A stretch of 14,567 nucleotides of DNA, from positions 1 through 14,567 of the forward strand of contig JAZQWC010000028.1 of the NCBI GenBank assembly GCA_045632125.1, written 5' to 3'. Position 1 is the first letter of the stretch; each line of letters opens with the position of its first letter. The notes under the pieces are model-generated. The model was not told where the DNA came from. It worked only from the letters and a program-made list of their open reading frames with translations, and did no database searches. Positions 1 through 6,676 of this stretch are shown piece by piece. The DNA comes from CALWPV01 sp045632125 (lineage in GTDB: Bacteria > Bacillota > Clostridia > Lachnospirales > Bianqueaceae). Made by a program: the position numbers and the translations under genes.

Positions 1-711
1 TTCACTGTAATCGGTATCGCTACCGATAACGTAGCTCTGCAGGTAATCGACTTCTCCGTATTCAAAGGTTTACAGCTGTTCTCTGTTCCGGATTTCACCT
101 TCCTGAACCTGGGTGAGGGCGCTAAGAACATCGACGCTTCCTACATTGCTACCATCGCAGTTGCTTACATGCCCGTAGCCTTCGTAGTATTCGCAGAACA
201 CATTGCTGACCACAAGAACCTTTCTTTCATCATCGAAAAAGATCTGCTGAAAGAGCCCGGTCTGCATCGTACTCTGCTGGGTGATGGTGTTGGTTCCATG
301 GTTGGTGCTTTCTTCGGCGGTTGCCCCAACACCACCTATGGTGAGTCCGTTGGCTGTGTTGCTATTACCCGCAATGCTTCCGTAATCACCATTACCACCG
401 CTGCCATCATGTGCATCCTGTTCTCCTTCTTCAGCCCCTTCGTAACCTTCCTGGCTACCATCCCTAACTGCGTAATGGGTGGTGTTTGTACCGCTCTGTA
501 CGGCTTCATCGCTGTAAGCGGTTTGAAGATGATCCAGAAGGTAGACCTGAACCAGAGCAAGAATCTGTTCGTTGTATCCGTGATTCTGATCACCGGTATC
601 GGCGGCCTGTCTGTTTCCTTTGGTAAGATCACCCTGACCTCCATCGCCTGCGCTTTGATCCTGGGTATCGTCACCAACGTACTGGTTTCCAAGGCTAAGA
701 ACGACAACTAA
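1..711 (+). CDS. uraA: Uracil permease (NCS2 family), 5' part missing
   Basis: The frame is open from base 1 and ends in TAA at 709-711, giving 236 visible residues of a hydrophobic membrane protein. It belongs to the nucleobase/cation symporter-2 family, which imports uracil (or another nucleobase) with protons. Two hallmarks are visible: AEH at residues 65-67 and GGCPNTTYGESVG around residue 115. In E. coli UraA the uracil-contacting glutamates are E241 and E290, 49 residues apart. Here the corresponding E66 and E115 are also 49 apart, so about 175 N-terminal residues lie outside the window. The codon choice is strongly biased to C- and G-ending codons, suggesting high expression. A terminator follows directly. 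The nearby pyrBI genes fit a pyrimidine context, but they are on the other strand. Uracil is the best guess for the substrate; xanthine is less likely given the TTYGE motif. Confidence 0.93.
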   Translation, partial: FTVIGIATDNVALQVIDFSVFKGLQLFSVPDFTFLNLGEGAKNIDASYIATIAVAYMPVAFVVFAEHIADHKNLSFIIEKDLLKEPGLHRTLLGDGVGSMVGAFFGGCPNTTYGESVGCVAITRNASVITITTAAIMCILFSFFSPFVTFLATIPNCVMGGVCTALYGFIAVSGLKMIQKVDLNQSKNLFVVSVILITGIGGLSVSFGKITLTSIACALILGIVTNVLVSKAKNDN

Positions 712-731
712 TCATCGAATGTAAATATTAT

Positions 732-763
732 AAAAGCCGCCGGTTTCATGCCGACGGCTTTTT
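732..763 (+). terminator. Rho-independent terminator of uraA
   Basis: AAAGCCGCCGG and CCGACGGCTTT form a stem with one mismatch around a TTTCATG loop, followed by a T run. It lies 20 nt after the permease stop codon. The T run abuts the -35 box of the next gene's promoter. Confidence 0.85.
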
Positions 764-766
764 CAT

Positions 767-795
767 TTGACTTTCTCCTTCCTCCATGCCATAAT
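767..795 (+). promoter_or_regulatory. Sigma-A-type promoter of the GNAT gene
   Basis: -35 TTGACT (767-772), 17-nt spacer, -10 CATAAT (790-795). It lies between the uraA terminator and the GNAT start codon, so the acetyltransferase is transcribed separately from uraA. Confidence 0.65.
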
Positions 796-826
796 ATTCA
801 CATCAAATTTTTCGAGGTGGTCTTTC

Positions 827-1318
827 ATGAACTTTACCTATACCCTTGCCCCTCTGCCCGAACTGAAACAGATCTGGCAGAAGAACATAGACAACAACCC
901 CGACGACCCTAACTGGCTCCGCTGGCGCGACGAATATATCCATTACAATACCACCGGCATGGCCACTACCTTTCTGGTGCTGGCCGACGGCGATCCCGTA
1001 GGCGAGGGAACCTTGATCCTATCCCCCGACTGCAAGGCTGTAGTCGGCCGCCCGGTTGCCCTAGCCGATGGTTCTCGCATCGCCAATGTTAACGCTCTGC
1101 GTATTGAAAAAGCTTACGAAGGCCAGGGGCATATATCCCGCATGATGCGCGAACTGGAAGATCATGCCCGCAGCCTTGGCTATACCCACCTTAGCATCGG
1201 CGTCGAGGCGCGCGAAGCGCGAAACTTGGCCATTTACCTGCACTGGGGATATCGTACGTTTCTGATGTCCGAACTCGATGATGGCGAACTCATTTTGTAC
1301 TATGCCAAGAAATTGTGA
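827..1318 (+). CDS. GNAT-family N-acetyltransferase
   Basis: This 163-residue protein has the acetyl-CoA-binding signature of the GCN5-related N-acetyltransferase fold: R92-IEKAYEGQGH (motif A, with the Q/R-x-x-G-x-G-like EGQGH at 98-102). A following helix (SRMMRELEDHARSLGY) leads to a motif-B-like segment EARNLAIYLHWGYR (about 130-143). The acceptor substrate cannot be told from the sequence. The frame is open upstream to a TTG at 767, but that TTG is the -35 box. The ATG at 827 is preceded by GAGGTGG at 814-820 and is taken as the start. It is monocistronic: its own promoter lies upstream and the palindromic terminator shared with convergent pyrI lies downstream. Confidence 0.88.
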   Translation: MNFTYTLAPLPELKQIWQKNIDNNPDDPNWLRWRDEYIHYNTTGMATTFLVLADGDPVGEGTLILSPDCKAVVGRPVALADGSRIANVNALRIEKAYEGQGHISRMMRELEDHARSLGYTHLSIGVEAREARNLAIYLHWGYRTFLMSELDDGELILYYAKKL

Positions 1319-1345
1319 AGCTCCATCCCCTCTCCCTTTAATAAT

Positions 1346-1462
1346 GCTTATAAGAGAAAATAATATACACAAAAGGCGACAGCACCTTTCGGATACATAC
1401 CACTGTAGTATCCAAAAGGTGCTGTCGCCTTTTATAATCGTATATTATTTTCTCTTATAAGC
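1346..1462. repeat. 117-nt nested inverted repeat covering the pyrI 3' end
   Basis: The outer arms 1346-1367 and 1441-1462 are perfect 22-nt reverse complements. The inner arms 1371-1396 and 1408-1433 pair at 25 of 26 positions (C1390 opposes A1414). The arms are separated by unpaired CAC on the left and ATAATCG on the right. The right outer arm is the last five codons of pyrI, its stop codon and four further bases, so the left outer arm is an inverted copy of coding sequence. No target-site duplication is visible at the edges, and no transposase lies inside. A template-switch (quasipalindrome) event is one possible origin. Confidence 0.9.
1371..1433. terminator. Bidirectional terminator between the GNAT gene and pyrI
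   Basis: This is the inner part of the nested palindrome: a 26-position stem, GC-rich in the middle (GGCGACAGCACC), flanked by AAAA on one side and TTTT on the other, with a small loop. The convergent GNAT (ending at 1318) and pyrI (ending at 1445) genes place it exactly where a two-way intrinsic terminator is expected. Confidence 0.8.
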
Positions 1463-1873
1463 TTCCTCACAGTAAATGCAGCGATAGATCTTCTTTTCAG
1501 GATCGCTCAACTCAAATACATGGGGCAGTTCCTGCTCGATGGTGGTGATGCAGCGAGGGTTGCGGCATTTGATTACATTAGTGATACGCTTGGGCAACTG
1601 AATGTCGCGCTTTTCTACGATCTCACCGTTCTCGATGATGTTAATGGTAATATTAGGATCGATATAACCCAAGGCATCCAGATCTACATTCTCCAAAGAA
1701 TCTTCAATCTTGATGATATCCTTGCGGCCGATCTTTCCGCTGCGAGCGTTCTGAATAATCGCTACACAGCAATCCAGCTTATCCAGATTCAAATCTTTGT
1801 AAATCGACATACCACGACCGGCTTTGATGTGGTCCAGTACAATACCTTTTTCAATTTTACCTACGTTCAGCAT
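1445..1873 (-). CDS. pyrI: Aspartate carbamoyltransferase regulatory subunit
   Basis: The 142-residue protein is the nucleotide-binding regulatory chain of aspartate transcarbamoylase, which adjusts PyrB activity to CTP/ATP levels in pyrimidine synthesis. The C-terminal zinc domain that contacts PyrB is intact: C103, C108, C132 and C135. This C-x4-C ... C-x2-C spacing is the same as C109/C114/C138/C141 of E. coli PyrI. The N-terminal allosteric domain (GKIEKGIVLDHIKAGRG) is typical. The ATG at 1873 overlaps the pyrB stop by 7 nt and has a GGAGG inside pyrB, so translation is probably coupled and stoichiometric. Its last codons and stop lie in the outer arm of the palindrome at 1346-1462. Confidence 0.96.
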   Translation of the reverse strand: MLNVGKIEKGIVLDHIKAGRGMSIYKDLNLDKLDCCVAIIQNARSGKIGRKDIIKIEDSLENVDLDALGYIDPNITINIIENGEIVEKRDIQLPKRITNVIKCRNPRCITTIEQELPHVFELSDPEKKIYRCIYCEEAYKRK

Positions 1874-2793
1874 ACTGCGTCCTCCAATCCAAGCAGAGTC
1901 ATAATCAGAGCCATGCGGCCATATACACCGTGCTGTACCTGCTGGAAATAAGCGGCACGGGGATCGTTATCCACTTCCACTGCGATCTCATTTACACGAG
2001 GCAGGGGATGCAGCACCAGCATATCTTCCTTAGCCAGTTTCATTTTAGCAGCATCCAGAATATAGCTGTCCTTTAAACGAATGTACTCTTCTTCGTTGAA
2101 GAAACGCTCTTTCTGAATTCGGGTCATATACAGAATATCCAGTTCGGGCATAACCGCATCCAGATTTTCCACTTCTTTATAAGGTATGTGATTGGCTTCC
2201 AGTACTTCGTCACGAATGTAGCTAGGTACACGCAGTGCCTCAGGAGAGATCAGCACAAATTTGATGCCGGTGTAACGGGTAAAGGCCTCAATCAGAGAAT
2301 GTACGGTACGACCAAACTTCAAATCGCCACACAGACCAATGGTCAGATTATCCAAACGGCCCTTTAAAGAGCGAATGGTAAACAGGTCGGTCAAAGTCTG
2401 AGAAGGATGCTGATGACCGCCGTCACCTGCATTGATCACCGGGATGCCGGAATGCATGGATGCAACCATGGGTGCACCTTCCTTCGGATGACGCATTGCA
2501 CAGATATCAGCAAAACAGGAAATAACACGAATGGTATCACTTACACTTTCACCCTTAGATACAGAGCTGGATTCCGCAGAATGGAAACCCAAAACGGTAC
2601 CACCCAGATTCAGCATAGCAGATTCAAAGCTCATACGTGTTCTGGTGCTGGCCTCATAAAACAGCGTAGCGATCTTCTTTCCATCACATACATGCGCATA
2701 TTTCTTAGGATCTTTTTTAATGTCTTCCGCCAGATTCAGCAGCTTTTCCCACTCTTCTTTGGAGAAGTCCATCGGATTCAAAAAGTGACGCAA
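1867..2793 (-). CDS. pyrB: Aspartate carbamoyltransferase catalytic subunit
   Basis: PyrB condenses carbamoyl phosphate with aspartate to carbamoyl aspartate, the committed step of pyrimidine synthesis. The 308-residue length is normal. The carbamoyl-phosphate loop STRTR (49-53) and the late HPLPR motif (262-266) are both present. The start is a TTG (2793-2791), with GGAGGT at 2806-2801 and a 7-nt gap. The only ATG nearby (2800-2798) touches the SD and is out of frame. Clostridial PyrB proteins typically begin near the LNP-D segment, which fits this start. It forms an operon with the overlapping pyrI. Its own promoter lies at the cysK 3' end. No PyrR-type attenuator or terminator was recognised in the roughly 100-nt leader. 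Confidence 0.96.
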   Translation of the reverse strand: MRHFLNPMDFSKEEWEKLLNLAEDIKKDPKKYAHVCDGKKIATLFYEASTRTRMSFESAMLNLGGTVLGFHSAESSSVSKGESVSDTIRVISCFADICAMRHPKEGAPMVASMHSGIPVINAGDGGHQHPSQTLTDLFTIRSLKGRLDNLTIGLCGDLKFGRTVHSLIEAFTRYTGIKFVLISPEALRVPSYIRDEVLEANHIPYKEVENLDAVMPELDILYMTRIQKERFFNEEEYIRLKDSYILDAAKMKLAKEDMLVLHPLPRVNEIAVEVDNDPRAAYFQQVQHGVYGRMALIMTLLGLEDAVC

Positions 2794-2800
2794 AATACAT

Positions 2801-2806
2801 ACCTCC
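2801..2806 (-). promoter_or_regulatory. Shine-Dalgarno of pyrB, fixing a TTG start
   Basis: GGAGGT on the minus strand stands 7 nt before TTG 2793-2791. The ATG immediately after it (2800-2798) has zero spacing and opens a 27-codon frame that overlaps pyrB out of phase. The TTG is therefore the likely start. Confidence 0.75.
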
Positions 2807-2896
2807 GTTCAATTGTAAGTCATAAGTTGTAAATCATTTGCGCGTATATAAAATCCACGCATCCGGCCAACCGCTTCCCGCGCTTGACCTCATGGT

Positions 2897-2925
2897 ATTA
2901 TACAATAATATACGTGTAAAATCAA
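2897..2925 (-). promoter_or_regulatory. Promoter of pyrBI
   Basis: On the minus strand: -35 TTGATT (2925-2920), 17-nt spacer, -10 TATAAT (2902-2897). The -35 box overlaps the last codons of cysK. There is no terminator between cysK and pyrB, so read-through from cysEK may add to pyrBI transcription. Confidence 0.75.
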
Positions 2926-3827
2926 GAAAAACTCGACAAATACCGTTCACCGGTATCGGTCAGTACCGCCACCAGTGTCTTTCCTGCATTTTCCGCTCTC
3001 GCCGCCACCTGCATGGCAGCCCAACCGGCAGCGCCGGAAGAAATGCCGACTAAAATGCCTTCCGTCTTTGCCAATTGCCGACTGGTGGCCAGGGCATCTT
3101 CGTCGGTTACGGTAACCACCTCGTCGTAGATGCTGCGGTCCAGATTGTCTGGGATAAAATTCGCTCCGATTCCCTGAATCTTATGGGAACCTGCCTGTCC
3201 GCCGGAGAGCAGCGGTGAGGCTGCCGGCTCCACAGCAATCACCTTAATATTCGGATTTTTTTCCTTTAAATAACGGGCTGTACCGGACAGGGTACCACCG
3301 GTACCCACCGTAGCCAGAAAGATATCCACATTTCCCTCAGTGTCTTCCCAAATTTCAGGACCGGTGGTCTCGTAATGAGCCTGCGGATTGTCCGGATTAT
3401 CAAACTGACCTGGGATCCAGCTGCCGGGAATTTCGGCCGCCAGTTCCTGTGCCTTAGCCACAGCCTCCGCCATGCCGCCTTTGATCAGCACAAGCTCTGC
3501 ACCATAGGCCTTCAAAAGCAAACGGCGCTCCATACTCATGGTATCAGGCATGGTCAGGATCACCCGATAGCCACGGGGCACTGCCATAGCTGCCAAGCCA
3601 ATGCCGGTGTTACCGCTGGTGGGCTCAATGATCGTTCCGCCGGGCTGGATCAAACCACGCTTCTCAGCGCTTTCGATCATCTGGCGGGCTACTCTGTCCT
3701 TGGCACTACCGGCGGGATTGAAACACTCCAGCTTAGCCAGCAGCCGACAACTGTTTCCGGCTTGCCGGTTAATTTCTAACAAAGGGGTGCGCCCTACAAG
3801 TTCTGAAACTGATTTATAAATTTTCAT
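2922..3827 (-). CDS. cysK: Cysteine synthase (O-acetylserine sulfhydrylase)
   Basis: This 301-residue, PLP-dependent fold type II enzyme makes cysteine from O-acetylserine and sulfide. Visible hallmarks are NPAGSAKDR with the PLP lysine at K43, the substrate loop PTSGNTG at 69-75, the phosphate-binding GTGGTLSG, the HKIQGIGANFIP segment, GISSGAA, and a C-terminal TGERY. The ATG at 3827 has GAGGA about 7 nt upstream and lies only 14 nt after the cysE stop, so the two genes form an operon in pathway order. Length and motifs favour CysK over cystathionine beta-synthase, which usually has extra CBS domains. The A-type (sulfide) versus B-type (thiosulfate) preference is not decidable here. Confidence 0.94.
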   Translation of the reverse strand: MKIYKSVSELVGRTPLLEINRQAGNSCRLLAKLECFNPAGSAKDRVARQMIESAEKRGLIQPGGTIIEPTSGNTGIGLAAMAVPRGYRVILTMPDTMSMERRLLLKAYGAELVLIKGGMAEAVAKAQELAAEIPGSWIPGQFDNPDNPQAHYETTGPEIWEDTEGNVDIFLATVGTGGTLSGTARYLKEKNPNIKVIAVEPAASPLLSGGQAGSHKIQGIGANFIPDNLDRSIYDEVVTVTDEDALATSRQLAKTEGILVGISSGAAGWAAMQVAARAENAGKTLVAVLTDTGERYLSSFS

Positions 3828-3841
3828 TTTTCATTCCTCAA

Positions 3842-4726
3842 TTACTGCTTATTATAGACTTTGCTACCGGCGGGCACAGAATGGGTCAGCCATACACTAC
3901 CGCCGATCACACTGCCGTCGCCGATCACGGTATCGCCACCCAGCACGGTTGCTCCTGCGTAGATAACAACATTATTGCCCACATCAGGATGGCGCTTACC
4001 GCCCTTCACCAGGTTGCCGTTTTCGTCCTGCTGGAAGCTCTTGGCACCCAGGGTCACGCCCTGATACAGCTTTACATGATGGCCAATGTTGCAGGTCTCG
4101 CCGATTACCACGCCGGTTCCATGGTCGATGAAGAAATATTCACCAATGTGCGCGCCGGGATGGATGTCGATACCCGTCAGCTGATGAGCATATTCGGTCA
4201 TCATACGGGGAATCAGAGGCAGACCCAGTTCAAACAGGCGGTGGGCCAAACGGAAGATGGTAATGGTTTCAAAGGCAGGGTAAGCCAACATGACCTCCTC
4301 GCGGGAACGGGCCGCCGGATCACCTTCATAGGCAGCCTGGATATCGGTGTCCAGCACCTTGCTGATGTCCGGCAGACTGTTCATGAAGTCTTCCACCAGC
4401 ACCTCCGCCTTGTGCTGACAAGCATCACAGTTGCGGCCGCGCTTGTCGGGACTGTTGCACTCGTTAGGCAGCACATCGCAGGCCATGCCATATAGCAGCA
4501 TGGTAGCCTTCTGCCACTGCTGCGTCACAATGGAATGTAGAAATTTCGGATCCGGCTCTCCCTCATAATACACGCTGGGATACATAGCGGTACGCAGACG
4601 GGTGATCAGCTCTTGTACACGCTTCTTCATACCATATCCACCGATTGGATCTTCACTTACCTGATTATATTGCATCAGCCGCTCCACGTTGGCAGCTGTT
4701 TCATTTTTAAGCCATTCAGAAATCAT
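3842..4726 (-). CDS. cysE: Serine O-acetyltransferase
   Basis: The enzyme acetylates serine with acetyl-CoA to give O-acetylserine, the CysK substrate. The 294-residue protein has a long helical N-terminal half, including a cysteine-containing insert with CDVLPNECN and CDAC. A left-handed beta-helix of hexapeptide repeats follows. The active-site elements GIDIHPG, FIDHGTGVVIGE and KRHP match the Asp/His positions of the CysE family. The frame is open to an ATG at 4756, but AGGAGGT at 4740-4734 lies inside that extension, 7 nt before ATG 4726, so 4726 is the start. The protein ends in VYNKQ right after the beta-helix. The flexible tail with a C-terminal isoleucine that docks E. coli-type CysE into CysK is absent, so a stable cysteine synthase complex is doubtful. 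Confidence 0.94.
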   Translation of the reverse strand: MISEWLKNETAANVERLMQYNQVSEDPIGGYGMKKRVQELITRLRTAMYPSVYYEGEPDPKFLHSIVTQQWQKATMLLYGMACDVLPNECNSPDKRGRNCDACQHKAEVLVEDFMNSLPDISKVLDTDIQAAYEGDPAARSREEVMLAYPAFETITIFRLAHRLFELGLPLIPRMMTEYAHQLTGIDIHPGAHIGEYFFIDHGTGVVIGETCNIGHHVKLYQGVTLGAKSFQQDENGNLVKGGKRHPDVGNNVVIYAGATVLGGDTVIGDGSVIGGSVWLTHSVPAGSKVYNKQ

Positions 4727-4733
4727 ATATAAA

Positions 4734-4740
4734 ACCTCCT
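4734..4740 (-). promoter_or_regulatory. Shine-Dalgarno of cysE
   Basis: AGGAGGT on the minus strand, 7 nt before ATG 4726. It decides against the in-frame ATG at 4756, which would put this SD inside the coding region. Confidence 0.85.
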
Positions 4741-4767
4741 GTTGAAGTTTAAGCATCGTTATATTTT

Positions 4768-4796
4768 ATTATAGCGTTTTTCGCCAAAAAAGACAA
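4768..4796 (-). promoter_or_regulatory. Promoter of cysEK
   Basis: On the minus strand: -35 TTGTCT (4796-4791), 17-nt spacer, -10 TATAAT (4773-4768). The 5' UTR would be only about 35 nt, too short for a T-box or SAM riboswitch. Confidence 0.75.
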
Positions 4797-4804
4797 TTGT
4801 ATTT

Positions 4805-4820
4805 CTGGAAATGCTTCCAG
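4805..4820. promoter_or_regulatory. Operator-like dyad between divergent promoters
   Basis: CTGGAA-ATGC-TTCCAG has perfect 6-nt arms with a 4-nt spacer. It lies 8 nt from the cysE -35 box on one side and 9 nt from the -35 box of the rightward gene on the other. This is the position expected for a shared activator or repressor. The binding protein is unknown. Confidence 0.4.
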
Positions 4821-4829
4821 TTTGTTTGC

Positions 4830-4858
4830 TTGACTCTCTCCCATTCTTCCTTTATACT
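4830..4858 (+). promoter_or_regulatory. Promoter of the secreted-protein gene
   Basis: -35 TTGACT (4830-4835), 17-nt spacer, -10 TATACT (4853-4858), divergent from the cysE promoter. Confidence 0.7.
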
Positions 4859-4889
4859 GATTCCAATATGAAACGATGGGAGTCCTATT

Positions 4890-5576
4890 TTGAAAAATAT
4901 CCTGATTGCTTTTCTTTTGTGTCTTTTTATTGCTCTTTGCAGCCAGTGTGTATACATAAGCCGCTCTTCCACTCAAAGTTGTACCCTCCGCACTCTGCCC
5001 AGGAACCTCCAAAATCGAACGGCCTTTCAAACCGCTCTTTTACAGGACCAACTGGATGCCGCCCTTGAAAAACTGGAGTTCCATTTGAATTCCGTACCTA
5101 CTGCAGATTCTCCCGAGGCAGGATCCATTTGGAATGTGCCGCAGGAAACCACCGTTGAAGAATCTTCCGTGGTTATCGATATGACGTCCTCTTCCGACAA
5201 CATACTTTCCACCAGCAAATTCGAATTCACCATTCCGGACGACTGGGTCAATAAAGTCGCGTTAACTGAATCGGATACCGCTTCCACTTATCACTTGTAT
5301 TATATGAGCGGATTGACCGACGAGGCACTGCAGCATGGCTATTATCAATCGATTTTCGACATCAATCTGTTTACCTCAGCCAACGATATGGCCAAGGTTC
5401 AACCCCGTAAGGAACGATTCGATATTATTGGTGAGAAAGACGGCATCACCTATGTTTTGACCCAGCGCACCGACAGTACGTTGGAGTTTTACGATGAATC
5501 GGTTCACGACGACATCAAAGCCATGATGAGTGGTCGTGCTTTTCCTGAAATTATTGCCAGCTTTACTTTTTATTAA
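4890..5576 (+). CDS. Putative secreted or membrane-anchored protein, unknown function
   Basis: I do not recognise a characterised family. The 228-residue product begins with a short basic start and a hydrophobic segment (ILIAFLLCLFIALC, about 4-17), so it is a likely Sec signal peptide or N-terminal anchor. The cysteines at the end of this segment do not form a good lipobox. A Ser/Thr/Glu-rich linker spans roughly residues 75-105. A probable folded domain follows, starting at FEFTIPDDWVNKV and ending in FPEIIASFTFY. The IPDxW opening recalls small extracytoplasmic domains of clostridial secreted proteins. The start is a TTG (4890-4892) with GGGAG at 4878-4882 and a 7-nt gap. The ATG at 4868 is in another frame. 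The gene is monocistronic, with its own promoter and a strong terminator. It shares the upstream region with cysE, so a link to sulfur supply is possible but unproven. Confidence 0.72.
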   Translation: MKNILIAFLLCLFIALCSQCVYISRSSTQSCTLRTLPRNLQNRTAFQTALLQDQLDAALEKLEFHLNSVPTADSPEAGSIWNVPQETTVEESSVVIDMTSSSDNILSTSKFEFTIPDDWVNKVALTESDTASTYHLYYMSGLTDEALQHGYYQSIFDINLFTSANDMAKVQPRKERFDIIGEKDGITYVLTQRTDSTLEFYDESVHDDIKAMMSGRAFPEIIASFTFY

Positions 5577-5581
5577 GTAAA

Positions 5582-5633
5582 ACCCATTGGAGAAAGTGCT
5601 TTTCTGCACCCTTTCCAATGGGCTTTCTTTTTC
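5582..5633. terminator. Bidirectional terminator between convergent genes
   Basis: CCCATTGGAGAAAGTGC and GCACCCTTTCCAATGGG pair over about 16 positions with one mismatch around a TTTTCT loop. The plus strand continues CTTTCTTTTTCTT. The minus strand continues TTTTACTT. It serves the secreted-protein gene (ending at 5576) and probably the radical SAM operon (ending at 5662). Confidence 0.88.
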
Positions 5634-5661
5634 TTACAACGAAAATCCGACTCGGCAATTT

Positions 5662-6660
5662 TTATTCCATCAACAATTTCACACCGGCATAGTCAGCAAT
5701 TTCTTTGGCATAGTCCAGTCCCTTCACCATACGGTTGTCGATCACATTAAAGGCACCGGCCATGGCCGCAGGCAGCATATCCACAAACAGTACGTTGGCA
5801 CCGGCCTCGATGGCCATCTTATTTCCTTCTGGATGGGACAGACCCTTTGACAAATCTTTGCCCGGCTGCTGCGCGGTAATATCGGTATTGGGCAGCAGCA
5901 AACGGATCAATGAGATCTCGCGGTGCAGCACGTCGATGCTGCCGGGACGATTCGGTTTTCCGTTTTCGTCCACTGACAAAGGAGTCCCCGCTGCCGGCAT
6001 ATACGGAATATTGGGTGCCCAGCTAATATCCAATTCTTTCATCAGCAGGATATCGTCCGCCAGCTCGTCCAGCGTCTGATCGGGGTAATCCACAATATTA
6101 CCGGAACCCAGATCCAAACCCGCAGCCTTGATCCACTCCAGTCCCTGATTACGTTTTTCAAAGGTAGTGGAAGGATTCATACGTTCAAAAGTATCTTTAT
6201 GGGACATTTCGAACTTCATTACATATTCGGCAAGACCTGCGGCCTTTAATTCTTTATACTGCTCTAACGAGAACTCTCCGGCACCCAAGCTGATTCGGCT
6301 AAAACCCATGGCCTTCGCCTGCTCGATCACCTTCAGTAGATCCTCAAAAGGATATTTAGGATCTTCGCCGGAAATTAAAAACAAACGGCGCATGCCTGCA
6401 TCGTAGGACTGACGCACCAATCCTAAAATTTCATCAGCCGTAAACCGATATCGTTTCGGCAGATGATTACTAGCTCTCATACCGCAGTACAGGCACTGAT
6501 TCTTACAAATATTACTGTAACCCAGCATAGCCATGGCCACCGCTCCGCCTTTTTTCTCTAAAAACAGTTCGTAGGCAGGCTTCATATATTCTGCCTCATA
6601 CTGTTCCCGACTCATGCGGAACACGTCCATGATTTCTTGTTTCGTCATAGAAAAGCTCAT
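5662..6660 (-). CDS. Radical SAM enzyme, HydE/PylB/BioB-like
   Basis: The 332-residue protein carries the radical SAM cluster motif C52-x3-C56-x2-C59 (ICKNQCLYCG). It also has family features of the HydE/PylB/biotin-synthase group: YRFTADEI after the cluster, LISGEDP, SLGAGEFSLEQY, the FERMNPSTTFEKR segment, a YPDQTLDELADDILLMKEL stretch, and a C-terminal GNKMAIEAGANVLFVDMLPAAM. HydE makes a small ligand precursor for [FeFe]-hydrogenase and PylB makes methylornithine. No HydF, HydG or pyrrolysine genes are visible, so the reaction here is unknown. The start at 6660 is set by AGGAGG at 6675-6670. The frame is open to 6759, but that extension lies inside the ATPase gene. It is the last gene of the operon, 16 nt after the ATPase stop. 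Confidence 0.85.
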   Translation of the reverse strand: MSFSMTKQEIMDVFRMSREQYEAEYMKPAYELFLEKKGGAVAMAMLGYSNICKNQCLYCGMRASNHLPKRYRFTADEILGLVRQSYDAGMRRLFLISGEDPKYPFEDLLKVIEQAKAMGFSRISLGAGEFSLEQYKELKAAGLAEYVMKFEMSHKDTFERMNPSTTFEKRNQGLEWIKAAGLDLGSGNIVDYPDQTLDELADDILLMKELDISWAPNIPYMPAAGTPLSVDENGKPNRPGSIDVLHREISLIRLLLPNTDITAQQPGKDLSKGLSHPEGNKMAIEAGANVLFVDMLPAAMAGAFNVIDNRMVKGLDYAKEIADYAGVKLLME

Positions 6661-6676
6661 ATCGATCAACCTCCTA

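Noticed and set aside
1278..1460. 60-codon plus-strand frame across the palindrome
   Set aside because: It starts inside the GNAT gene and runs through the inverted copy of the pyrI end and the terminator. It has no SD and is explained by the palindrome.
2834..2893. 19-codon minus-strand frame in the pyrB leader, a possible leader peptide
   Set aside because: Its ATG lies at or before the predicted transcription start and it has no SD. No attenuator hairpin with a T run follows.
4749..5030. Minus-strand frame upstream of cysE
   Set aside because: It runs antisense through the secreted-protein gene and through the cysE promoter, has no SD, and shows no protein-like features.
4811..5068. 85-codon plus-strand frame overlapping the secreted-protein gene
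   Set aside because: It begins upstream of or at the promoter -35 box. The internal ATG at 4868 has no good SD, and the overlapping TTG frame has a signal peptide, an SD and a full-length domain.
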